This document shows, one piece after another, positions 44,630 through 55,564 of a stretch of DNA of 64,000 bases. The DNA comes from Streptomyces tubercidicus. GTDB taxonomy: Bacteria; Actinomycetota; Actinomycetes; Streptomycetales; Streptomycetaceae. Numbering within the stretch: the stretch's first letter is position 1; each line of letters begins with the position of its first letter. Both the position numbers and the translations under genes were made by a program. The stretch is taken from the NCBI RefSeq assembly GCF_027497495.1, contig NZ_CP114205.1:6758001-6822000 (forward strand). Direction: 5' to 3'. The notes beneath the pieces were generated by a model, which searched no databases, was not told the DNA's origin, and saw only the letters and a program-made list of their open reading frames with translations.

Positions 44630-45760
44630 CGACCTCCACCAGGGGGACCGCCAAGATCCCCGCCGTACTCGTCCTGGAGGACGGCCGCACCTTCCGCGGC
44701 CGCGCCTACGGGTCCGTGGGGGAGACCTTCGGCGAAGCGGTGTTCTCCACCGGCATGACCGGCTACCAGGAGACGCTGACCGACCCCTCGTACCACCGCC
44801 AGGTCGTCGTCATGACCGCCCCGCACATCGGCAACACCGGGGTGAACGACGAGGACCCCGAGTCGCAGCGGATCTGGGTCGCCGGTTACGTCGTCCGTGA
44901 CCCCGCCCGGCTCCCGTCCAACTGGCGCTCGGTGCGCTCCCTGGACGACGAGCTGGTCGCCCAGGGCGTCGTCGGCATCAGCGGTGTCGACACCCGCGCG
45001 CTGACCCGGCATCTGCGCGAGCGCGGCGCGATGCGGGTCGGCATCTTCTCCGGCGAGGCGCTGCCCGACGAGGGCACCATGCTCGCCCGGGTGCGCCAGG
45101 CCCCCGAGATGCAGGGCGCCGACCTGTCCACGCAGGTCGCCACCAAGGAGACCTACGTCGTCCCGGCGATCGGTACCAAGAAGTTCACCGTCGCCGCCAT
45201 CGACCTGGGCATCAAGGGCATGACCCCGCACCGGATGGCCGAGCGCGGCATCGAGGTGCACGTCCTGCCGGCCACCGCCACCGTCGAGGACGTCTACGCG
45301 GTGAACCCGGACGGCGTGTTCTTCTCCAACGGCCCCGGCGACCCGGCCACCGCCGACCACCCGGTCTCCGTCATGCGCGGCGTGCTGGAGCGCAAGACGC
45401 CGCTGTTCGGCATCTGCTTCGGCAACCAGATCCTGGGCCGCGCGCTGGGCTTCGGCACCTTCAAGCTCAAGTACGGGCACCGCGGCATCAACCAGCCGGT
45501 GCAGGACCGTACGACCGGCAAGGTCGAGGTCACCGCGCACAACCACGGATTCGCCGTCGACGCCCCGCTCGACAAGGTCTCCGACACCCCCTTCGGCCGC
45601 GCCGAGGTCTCCCACGTCTGCCTCAACGACGACGTGGTGGAGGGTCTGCACCTCCTCGACCAGCCGGCCTTCAGCGTCCAGTACCACCCCGAAGCCGCCG
45701 CGGGGCCGCACGACGCCGCGTACCTCTTCGACCGCTTCGTATCCCTGATGGAGGGCCAGC

Positions 45761-45768
<8 letters not shown>
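44626..45768 (+). CDS. carA: Carbamoyl-phosphate synthase small (glutaminase) subunit
   Basis: A 380-residue glutamine amidotransferase that feeds ammonia to CarB. The N-terminal small-subunit domain (LVLEDGRTFRGRAYGSVGETFGEAVFSTGMTGYQE) is followed by the class I GATase domain with nucleophile C264 (LFGICFGNQILG) and the catalytic His/Glu in QYHPEAAAGPHD. ATG 44626 overlaps the preceding stop; the frame is open upstream but that extension is the shadow of other genes. It overlaps carB by 8 bp. Confidence 0.97.
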
Positions 45769-49072
<3,304 letters not shown>

Positions 49073-49079
49073 CGGCCGG

Positions 49080-49108
49080 GAGGGGGACACCGACGCGGTG
49101 TCCCCCTC
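49080..49108 (+). terminator. Strong hairpin after carB
   Basis: A perfect 13-bp stem (GAGGGGGACACCG) with an ACG loop, then TTCAT. It lies 8 bp after carB and about 40 bp before pyrD, so pyrDF may depend on read-through or have their own start. Confidence 0.8.
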
Positions 49109-49150
49109 TTCATGCCCCCTCGCTCCTCACTCCGGAAGGCCCACCCGACG

Positions 49151-50260
49151 ATGTACCGCCTCTTCTTCCAACTCCTCTTCCAGCGCATGGACCCCGAGAA
49201 GGCCCACCACCTGGCCTTCCGCTGGATCCAGCTGGCCGTGCGCCTCCCCGTGCTGCGCACCTTCCTCGCGGCCGCCCTCGCGCCCCGCTACAAGGAGCTG
49301 CGCACCGAGGCCCTGGGCCGCCGGATGCACGGCCCCTTCGGCCTGGCCGCCGGTTTCGACAAGAACGCCGTCGCGATCGACGGAATGACCATGCTCGGCT
49401 TCGACCATGTCGAGATCGGCACGGTCACCGCGCAGCCGCAGCCCGGCAACCCCAAGAAGCGCCTGTTCCGGCTCGTACCGGACCGCGCGCTGATCAACCG
49501 GATGGGCTTCAACAACGACGGCTCCGCGTCCGTGGCGGCCCGTCTGGCGGCCCGCAACCCGGTCTTCCCGGCCACCGTCGGCGTCAACATCGGCAAGACC
49601 AAGATCGTCCCGGAGGCTGAGGCCACCGCCGACTACGTCACCTCCACCGAGCGGCTCGCCCCGCACGCCGACTACCTGGTCGTCAATGTCTCCTCCCCGA
49701 ACACCCCGGGGCTGCGCAACCTCCAGGCCGTCGAGCATCTGCGCCCGCTGCTGACCGCGGTCCGCGAGGCCGCCGACCGTACGGTCACCGACCGCCGGGT
49801 CCCGCTGCTGGTCAAGATCGCCCCGGACCTCGCCGACGCCGATGTGGACGCGGTCGCCGACCTCGCCGTGGAGCTGGGCCTGGACGGGATCATCGCCACC
49901 AACACCACCATCGCCCGCGACGGCCTGGGCCTGACCTCCGACCCGAAGCTGATCGCCGAGACCGGCGGCCTCTCCGGCGCGCCCGTCAAGGAGCGCTCCC
50001 TGGAGGTCCTGCGCCGCCTCTACGCCCGCGTCGGCGACCGGATCACCCTGATCGGTGTCGGCGGCATCGAGACCGCCGAGGACGCCTGGCAGCGCATCCT
50101 CGCCGGCGCCACCCTGGTACAGGGCTACAGCGCCTTCATCTACCAGGGCCCGTTCTGGTGCCGCACGATCCACAAGGGACTGGCCGCCCGGCTGCGCAAC
50201 AGCCCCTACGCCACCCTCGCCGACGCGGTCGGCGCCGAGCACAAGAAGGTGACCGCATGA
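49151..50260 (+). CDS. pyrD: Dihydroorotate dehydrogenase (quinone), class 2
   Basis: A 369-residue membrane-associated FMN enzyme oxidising dihydroorotate with quinone. The N-terminal amphipathic helices (MYRLFFQLLFQRMDPEKAHHLAF) that attach class 2 enzymes to the membrane are present. Core motifs are GLAAGFDKNA, NRMGFNNDG, the catalytic Ser in VVNVSSPNTPGLR, and VGGIETAEDAWQRILAGATLVQGY. ATG 49151 is preferred over 49112 because GGAAGG lies before it. The stop overlaps the pyrF ATG. Confidence 0.97.
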   Translation: MYRLFFQLLFQRMDPEKAHHLAFRWIQLAVRLPVLRTFLAAALAPRYKELRTEALGRRMHGPFGLAAGFDKNAVAIDGMTMLGFDHVEIGTVTAQPQPGNPKKRLFRLVPDRALINRMGFNNDGSASVAARLAARNPVFPATVGVNIGKTKIVPEAEATADYVTSTERLAPHADYLVVNVSSPNTPGLRNLQAVEHLRPLLTAVREAADRTVTDRRVPLLVKIAPDLADADVDAVADLAVELGLDGIIATNTTIARDGLGLTSDPKLIAETGGLSGAPVKERSLEVLRRLYARVGDRITLIGVGGIETAEDAWQRILAGATLVQGYSAFIYQGPFWCRTIHKGLAARLRNSPYATLADAVGAEHKKVTA

Positions 50261-51114
50261 CCCCGGAAGCCGTCACCCCGCCGACCGCCCCCTTCGGCGC
50301 GCGCCTCCGTCAGGCCATGGACACGCGCGGCCCGCTCTGTGTCGGCATCGACCCGCATGCCTCGCTGCTGGCCGACTGGGGGCTGAACGACGATGTCGCG
50401 GGCCTGGCGCGGTTCACCCGCACGGTCGTGGAGGCGCTCGGCGAGACGGTAGCCGTCTTCAAGCCGCAGTCCGCGTTCTTCGAGCGCTTCGGCTCGCGCG
50501 GCCTGGCCGTCCTGGAGACCGCCGTCGCCGAGGCGCGCGAACGCGGCGCCCTGGTCCTGATGGACGCCAAGCGCGGCGACATCGGTTCCACCATGGCCGC
50601 CTACGCGGAGACCTTCCTGAGCAAGGACTCGCCGCTGTTCTCGGACGCGCTGACGGTCTCCCCGTACCTCGGCTACGGCTCGCTCCGGCCGGCCGTCGAC
50701 CTGGCCCGCGAGAGCGGCGCCGGACTCTTCGTCCTCGCCCTCACCTCCAACCCGGAGGGCGCGGAGGTCCAGCGGGCGGTGCGCGAGGACGGCAGGACCC
50801 TCGCGGCGACGATGCTCGGCCATCTTGCGGCCGAGAACGCCGGTGCCGAGCCGCTCGGCTCCTTCGGCGCGGTCGTCGGCGCCACGCTCGGCGATCTCTC
50901 CTCGTTCGATCTGGCGATCAACGGCCCGCTGCTCGCCCCCGGCATCGGCGCCCAGGGCGCCACGCCCGCCGACCTGCCGAAGGTCTTCGGGAACGCCGTA
51001 CGCAATGTCGTGCCGAGCGTCAGCCGGGGGGTGCTGCGACACGGTCCGGACACCGCGGCACTGCGCGCGGCGGCGGACCGATTCGCCGACGAAGTGCGCA
51101 CCGCGCTCGCCTGA
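50257..51114 (+). CDS. pyrF: Orotidine 5'-phosphate decarboxylase, type 2
   Basis: A 285-residue enzyme of the longer, type 2 family, converting OMP to UMP. The signature LMDAKRGDIGSTMAAYA carries the catalytic Lys/Asp pair. The opening RQAMDTRGPLCVGIDPH and late APGIGAQGA are typical. The ATG overlaps the pyrD stop. pyrE (orotate phosphoribosyltransferase) is absent from the window and must lie elsewhere. Confidence 0.97.
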   Translation: MTPEAVTPPTAPFGARLRQAMDTRGPLCVGIDPHASLLADWGLNDDVAGLARFTRTVVEALGETVAVFKPQSAFFERFGSRGLAVLETAVAEARERGALVLMDAKRGDIGSTMAAYAETFLSKDSPLFSDALTVSPYLGYGSLRPAVDLARESGAGLFVLALTSNPEGAEVQRAVREDGRTLAATMLGHLAAENAGAEPLGSFGAVVGATLGDLSSFDLAINGPLLAPGIGAQGATPADLPKVFGNAVRNVVPSVSRGVLRHGPDTAALRAAADRFADEVRTALA

Positions 51115-51140
51115 CGCCCGAAAGACGGGGAGTTTAGTCC

Positions 51141-51180
51141 CGAAATGTCCTGGTCAGCAGAGTCTGACCAGGACTTTTCG
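51141..51180 (+). terminator. Intrinsic terminator after pyrF with T-run
   Basis: A perfect 11-bp stem (GTCCTGGTCAG, 51147-51157, with 51164-51174), extendable by CGAAA/TTTCG, ending in ACTTTTCG. It is the only terminator in the window with a clear T-tract and lies 32 bp after pyrF. Confidence 0.9.
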
Positions 51181-51253
51181 CTTGTTCTCGCTGACTCCGG
51201 CGCACTCTGCCGCTAGTCTCCGTCGAGAGCACTGCACGTAAGCGCGTTGCTCG

Positions 51254-51282
51254 TTGCTCCGCAGGTGCGGGGTGACTAGGTT
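51254..51282 (+). promoter_or_regulatory. Possible promoter for mihF
   Basis: TTGCTC (51254-51259) and TAGGTT (51277-51282) are spaced 17 bp and lie about 48 bp before the mihF GTG. This is a fair match to the main vegetative sigma factor pattern, chosen by eye. Confidence 0.4.
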
Positions 51283-51329
51283 CCACACTGGTCCGTATCC
51301 GACAGTTCGACATCCGAGGTGACGTAGGC

Positions 51330-51653
51330 GTGGCTCTTCCGCCCCTTACCCCTGAACAGCGCGCAGCCGCGCTCGAGAAGGCCGCCGCGGCTCGCCGGGA
51401 GCGCGCCGAGGTCAAGAATCGGCTCAAGCACTCCGGTGCTTCCCTCCATGAGGTCATCAAGCAGGGCCAGGAGAACGACGTCATCGGCAAGATGAAGGTC
51501 TCCGCCCTCTTGGAGTCCCTGCCGGGCGTCGGCAAGGTCCGCGCCAAGCAGATCATGGAGCGGCTCGGCATCTCCGAAAGCCGCCGTGTCCGGGGTCTTG
51601 GCTCCAACCAGATCGCGTCGCTGGAGCGCGAGTTCGGCAGCACTGCTTCGTGA
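51330..51653 (+). CDS. mihF: Actinobacterial integration host factor (sIHF)
   Basis: A 107-residue nucleoid protein found only in actinobacteria, unrelated to E. coli IHF. An N-terminal charged helix (PEQRAAALEKAAAARRERAEVKNRLKHSGAS) leads into the helix-two-turns-helix DNA-binding fold LLESLPGVGKVRAKQIMERLGI and a conserved RRVRGLGSNQ end. In Streptomyces it affects DNA topology, development and antibiotic production. GTG 51330 gives the family's start MALPPLTPEQRAAAL. It sits just upstream of gmk, the conserved order. Confidence 0.97.
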   Translation: MALPPLTPEQRAAALEKAAAARRERAEVKNRLKHSGASLHEVIKQGQENDVIGKMKVSALLESLPGVGKVRAKQIMERLGISESRRVRGLGSNQIASLEREFGSTAS

Positions 51654-51691
51654 GTTTTCCGGCATGACCGGGAAGCTGGAATAATCGCTGC

Positions 51692-52312
51692 ATGAGTTCT
51701 GCAGTCTCCGGGGGGATGACCCCCGAGCCCCCGGCCAGACAACCGCGACTGACCGTGCTCTCCGGCCCCTCCGGGGTCGGCAAGAGCACGGTCGTCGCGC
51801 ATATGCGCAAGGTCCACCCCGAGGTCTGGCTCTCGGTTTCGGCCACCACCCGCAAGCCGCGCCCCGGGGAGCGGCACGGCGTCCAGTACTTCTTCGTCGA
51901 CGACGGGGAATTCGACAAGCTCATCGCCAACGGTGAGCTGCTCGAATGGGCCGAGTTCGCGGGCAACCGGTACGGCACCCCCCGCAAGGCGGTGCTGGAC
52001 CGGCTGGAGTCCGGTGAGCCCGTCCTGCTGGAGATCGATCTGCAGGGCGCCCGCCAGGTCCGGGAGTCCATGGCGGAGGCCAACCTGGTCTTCCTGGCCC
52101 CGCCGAGCTGGGACGAGCTGGTCCGCCGGCTCACCGGGCGGGGCACGGAGGCGCCGGAGGTCATCGAGCGCCGGCTGGCCGCCGCCCGGGTCGAGCTGGC
52201 AGCGGAGAAAGAGTTCGATGTGACGCTTGTCAACACCTCCGTCGAGGACGTCAGCCGCGAGCTGCTAGCCTTGATGCTGAATCGATCCGGGGACCGGAAC
52301 ACCAGCGGCTGA
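51692..52312 (+). CDS. gmk: Guanylate kinase
   Basis: A 206-residue enzyme phosphorylating GMP to GDP. The P-loop GPSGVGKST (25-33) and the GMP-binding SVSATTRKPRPGERHGVQYFFV block are typical, as are LLEWAEFAGNRYGTP and LLEIDLQGARQV. The first 17 residues are an unstructured extension. It lies between mihF and rpoZ, linking GTP supply and RNA polymerase assembly, as in most actinobacteria. Confidence 0.97.
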   Translation: MSSAVSGGMTPEPPARQPRLTVLSGPSGVGKSTVVAHMRKVHPEVWLSVSATTRKPRPGERHGVQYFFVDDGEFDKLIANGELLEWAEFAGNRYGTPRKAVLDRLESGEPVLLEIDLQGARQVRESMAEANLVFLAPPSWDELVRRLTGRGTEAPEVIERRLAAARVELAAEKEFDVTLVNTSVEDVSRELLALMLNRSGDRNTSG

Positions 52313-52382
52313 CCGCGCAGCTCCCCGGACGACCAGGACTTCTGCGTTACACCCCGCTTCATCCCCCTTCGGAAGGTAGAGA

Positions 52383-52655
52383 GTGTCCTCTTCCATCACT
52401 GCACCCGAGGGCATCATCAACCCGCCCATTGATGAGCTTCTCGAGGCCACCGATTCGAAGTACAGCCTTGTGATCTACGCCGCCAAGCGCGCGCGCCAGA
52501 TCAACGCGTACTACTCCCAGCTCGGCGAGGGCCTGCTGGAGTACGTCGGCCCCCTCGTGGACACGCACGTCCACGAGAAGCCGCTCTCGATCGCGCTCCG
52601 CGAGATCAACGCGGGCCTGCTGACCTCCGAGGCCATCGAGGGCCCGGCTCAGTAA
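52383..52655 (+). CDS. rpoZ: RNA polymerase omega subunit
   Basis: A 90-residue omega subunit that helps fold and assemble the beta' subunit. The family core PPIDELLEATDSKYSLVIYAAKRARQINAYY is complete, and the acidic C-terminal region (KPLSIALREINAGLL) follows. The GTG start follows GGAAGG. A strong terminator lies 16 bp after the stop. Confidence 0.97.
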   Translation: MSSSITAPEGIINPPIDELLEATDSKYSLVIYAAKRARQINAYYSQLGEGLLEYVGPLVDTHVHEKPLSIALREINAGLLTSEAIEGPAQ

Positions 52656-52671
52656 GCGGCAGACATTCACG

Positions 52672-52702
52672 AAGGGCCCGGCGGAGCAACCGCCGGGCCC
52701 TT
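52672..52702 (+). terminator. Strong hairpin after rpoZ
   Basis: A perfect 13-bp stem (AAGGGCCCGGCGG) with a 5-base AGCAA loop. Confidence 0.82.
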
Positions 52703-52754
52703 GGTGTGTCATAGGGGCATACGTAGGGACCTAGACCCGGGGAGCGGCGAAGCG

Positions 52755-53990
52755 ATGGACAAGCGGGAGCGGGAGCGGCCCAGGGTCGTCCTGGGGGTCA
52801 GCGGCGGGATCGCCGCGTACAAGGCGTGTGAACTGCTGCGGCGGCTGACCGAGTCCGGGCACGACGTACGGGTGGTGCCGACCGCTTCGGCGCTGCACTT
52901 CGTCGGGGAGGCCACCTGGTCGGCGCTGTCCGGCAACCCGGCCGGGACCGAGGTCTGGGAGTCCGTCCACGAGGTCCCGCACGTCCGTATCGGCCAGGCC
53001 GCCGAGCTCGTCGTGGTCGCGCCCGCCACCGCCGATCTGCTGGCCAAGGCCGCCCACGGCCTCGCCGACGATCTGCTGACGAACACGCTGCTCACCGCCC
53101 GCTGTCCGGTGATCTTCGCGCCCGCGATGCACACCGAGATGTGGGAGAACCCCGCCACCCAGGAGAACGTCGCCACCCTGCGCCGCCGCGGCGCGCTCGT
53201 CATCGAGCCCGCGGTCGGCCGGCTGACCGGCGTCGACACCGGCAAGGGCCGCTTCCCCGACCCGGTAGAGATCTTCGAATTCTGCCGCCGGGTGCTGGCC
53301 CGCGGTGACCGGGCGACCGAGCAGGATCTCGCCGGACGCCATGTCGTCATCAGCGCGGGCGGCACCCGCGAGCCGCTGGATCCCGTCCGCTATCTGGGCA
53401 ACCGCTCCTCCGGCAAGCAGGGCTACGCGCTCGCCCGTACAGCGGCGGCCCGCGGCGCCAGGGTCACCCTGGTCGCAGGAAACACCGAGCTGCCCGATCC
53501 GGCCGGGGTGGAGGTGATCCCCATCGGTACGGCGCGTCAGCTGCGTGAGGCCGTGCTGAAGGCCGCCGCGGACGCCGATGCGGTGGTCATGGCCGCCGCG
53601 GTCGCCGATTTCCGCCCCGCCGTCTACACCACGGGCAAGATCAAGAAGATCGAGGGCCAGGAGCCGGAACCCATCGCCTTGGTACGAAATCCGGACATCC
53701 TCGCCGAGATCTCCGCCGAGCGGGCACACCCGGGCCAGGTCGTGGTCGGCTTCGCCGCGGAGACCGACGAGGTGCTCGCCAACGGCCGCGCCAAGCTCGC
53801 CCGCAAGGGCTGTGACCTGCTGGTCGTCAATGAGGTCGGGGAGCACAAGGCCTTCGGCTCGGCGGAGAACGAAGCGGTGATCCTCGCGGCCGACGGGACT
53901 GAGACCCCGGTGCCGTACGGGCCCAAGGAAACCCTGGCCGAGACGGTCTGGGACCTGGTCGCACCCCGTCTGGCCGAGACTCGCCGCTGA
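52755..53990 (+). CDS. coaBC: Bifunctional phosphopantothenoylcysteine decarboxylase/synthase
   Basis: A 411-residue fusion for coenzyme A synthesis. The N-terminal CoaC flavoprotein half (about 1-190) has the phosphate-binding VLGVSGGIAAYKACELLRRL, the VVAPATADLLAKAAHGLADDLL segment and the PAMHTEMW substrate motif. The C-terminal CoaB half (about 195-411) has VISAGGTREPLDPVRYLGNRSSGKQGYAL, AAVADFRP and the KIKK motif. ATG 52755 follows GGGGAG. It is separated from rpoZ by a terminator and from metK by about 250 bp. Confidence 0.96.
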   Translation: MDKRERERPRVVLGVSGGIAAYKACELLRRLTESGHDVRVVPTASALHFVGEATWSALSGNPAGTEVWESVHEVPHVRIGQAAELVVVAPATADLLAKAAHGLADDLLTNTLLTARCPVIFAPAMHTEMWENPATQENVATLRRRGALVIEPAVGRLTGVDTGKGRFPDPVEIFEFCRRVLARGDRATEQDLAGRHVVISAGGTREPLDPVRYLGNRSSGKQGYALARTAAARGARVTLVAGNTELPDPAGVEVIPIGTARQLREAVLKAAADADAVVMAAAVADFRPAVYTTGKIKKIEGQEPEPIALVRNPDILAEISAERAHPGQVVVGFAAETDEVLANGRAKLARKGCDLLVVNEVGEHKAFGSAENEAVILAADGTETPVPYGPKETLAETVWDLVAPRLAETRR

Positions 53991-54242
53991 GACGCCGAAC
54001 CGGCCCCGGAATCACTGGATCGGCCCCTCAAAATCGGGCACGTCCCCTTGACCCGCCCCATTCTCAAGGTGATCGTCCTACCGTAAGCCGTGGTGTCCCA
54101 GGTCACGAGGGGTCCATAAATCGAGACCGCGTGCCCGAACGCCGCATACGACCGATAAACTGGCGAGTGGATCGGGTCGAGCGCAGCTCTCGGCCCGTCC
54201 GCCAATGATCAGCCAGCAGCCGCTGCAACCCCAGGGAGCGAT
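53991..54242 (+). promoter_or_regulatory. Leader/promoter region of metK
   Basis: A 252-bp gap without a plausible gene. It is more AT-rich than its surroundings in places (for example CCTCAAAATCGG and CCATAAATCGAG). TTGACC at 54048-54053 is a candidate -35, but no -10 at proper spacing was found. No S-adenosylmethionine riboswitch signature was recognised. GGGAG directly precedes the metK GTG. Confidence 0.4.
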
Positions 54243-55451
54243 GTGTCCCGCCGCCTGTTCACCTCGGAGTCCGTCACCGAGGGCCACCCCGACAAGATCG
54301 CTGACCAGATCAGCGACACCATCCTCGACGCTCTCCTCAAGGAAGACCCGACATCCCGGGTCGCCGTGGAGACGTTGATCACCACCGGCCTGGTGCACGT
54401 GGCCGGCGAGGTGACGACGAAGGCGTACGCCGACATCCCCAACCTCGTCCGCAACAAGATCCTGGACATCGGGTACGACTCGTCCAAGAAGGGCTTCGAC
54501 GGCGCCTCCTGCGGCGTCTCGGTGTCCATCGGCGCGCAGTCCCCGGACATCGCCCAGGGTGTCGACACCGCGTACGAGAACCGCGTCGAGGGCGATGACG
54601 ACGAGCTGGACAAGCAGGGCGCCGGCGACCAGGGCCTGATGTTCGGCTACGCCTGCGACGAGACCCCGGAGCTGATGCCGCTCCCGATCAACCTCGCGCA
54701 CCGCCTGTCCAAGCGCCTGTCCGAGGTCCGCAAGAACGGCACCATCCCCTACCTCCGTCCCGACGGCAAGACCCAGGTCACCATCGAGTACGACGGTCAC
54801 AAGGCCGTCCGCCTCGACACCGTCGTGGTCTCCTCGCAGCACGCCAGCGACATCGACCTGGACTCGCTGCTCGCGCCCGACATCCGCGAGTTCGTCGTCG
54901 AGCACGTCCTCAACCAGCTGGTCGAGGACGGCATCAAGCTGGACACCGACGGCTACCGTCTGCTGGTCAACCCGACCGGGCGTTTCGAGATCGGCGGCCC
55001 CATGGGTGACGCCGGTCTGACCGGCCGCAAGATCATCATCGACACCTACGGCGGTATGGCCCGCCACGGTGGCGGCGCCTTCTCCGGCAAGGACCCGTCC
55101 AAGGTCGACCGCTCGGCCGCCTACGCGATGCGCTGGGTCGCCAAGAACGTCGTCGCCGCCGGCCTCGCGGCCCGCTGCGAGGTCCAGGTCGCCTACGCGA
55201 TCGGCAAGGCCGAGCCGGTCGGTCTCTTCGTCGAGACCTTCGGCACCGCCACCGTCGACACCGACAAGATCGAGCAGGCCATCGGCGAGGTCTTCGACCT
55301 CCGTCCGGCGGCCATCATCCGCGACCTCGATCTGCTCCGCCCGATCTACTCCCAGACCGCCGCCTACGGCCACTTCGGCCGTGAGCTGGAGGACTTCACG
55401 TGGGAGCGCACGGACCGCGTGGAAGCGCTGAAGCAGGCCGCGGGGCTGTAA
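54243..55451 (+). CDS. metK: S-adenosylmethionine synthetase
   Basis: A 402-residue enzyme making SAM from methionine and ATP. Signatures are LFTSESVTEGHPDKIADQISD, GAGDQGLMFGYACDET, and the phosphate-binding GGGAFSGKDPSKVDRSAAYA. Length is normal. The GTG follows GGGAG. SAM level influences antibiotic production in Streptomyces. A strong terminator lies 28 bp after the stop. Confidence 0.98.
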   Translation: MSRRLFTSESVTEGHPDKIADQISDTILDALLKEDPTSRVAVETLITTGLVHVAGEVTTKAYADIPNLVRNKILDIGYDSSKKGFDGASCGVSVSIGAQSPDIAQGVDTAYENRVEGDDDELDKQGAGDQGLMFGYACDETPELMPLPINLAHRLSKRLSEVRKNGTIPYLRPDGKTQVTIEYDGHKAVRLDTVVVSSQHASDIDLDSLLAPDIREFVVEHVLNQLVEDGIKLDTDGYRLLVNPTGRFEIGGPMGDAGLTGRKIIIDTYGGMARHGGGAFSGKDPSKVDRSAAYAMRWVAKNVVAAGLAARCEVQVAYAIGKAEPVGLFVETFGTATVDTDKIEQAIGEVFDLRPAAIIRDLDLLRPIYSQTAAYGHFGRELEDFTWERTDRVEALKQAAGL

Positions 55452-55479
55452 ATCCCCGCTCGCCCGTGTGAGGTGCCAC

Positions 55480-55508
55480 GGCCCCGGACCGCTCGGCGGT
55501 CCGGGGCC
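55480..55508 (+). terminator. Strong hairpin after metK
   Basis: A 12-13 bp stem (GGCCCCGGACCG) with a 3-5 base loop followed by TTCGGTTGT. Confidence 0.82.
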
Positions 55509-55564
55509 TTCGGTTGTCCACAGGCCGCCGGGCACTGTCCGTGCGGTCTGCTAAGACTGATGCT

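Noticed and set aside
53991..54242. Possible SAM riboswitch before metK
   Set aside because: None of the conserved S-box, SAM-II or SAM-IV core blocks could be recognised in the leader.
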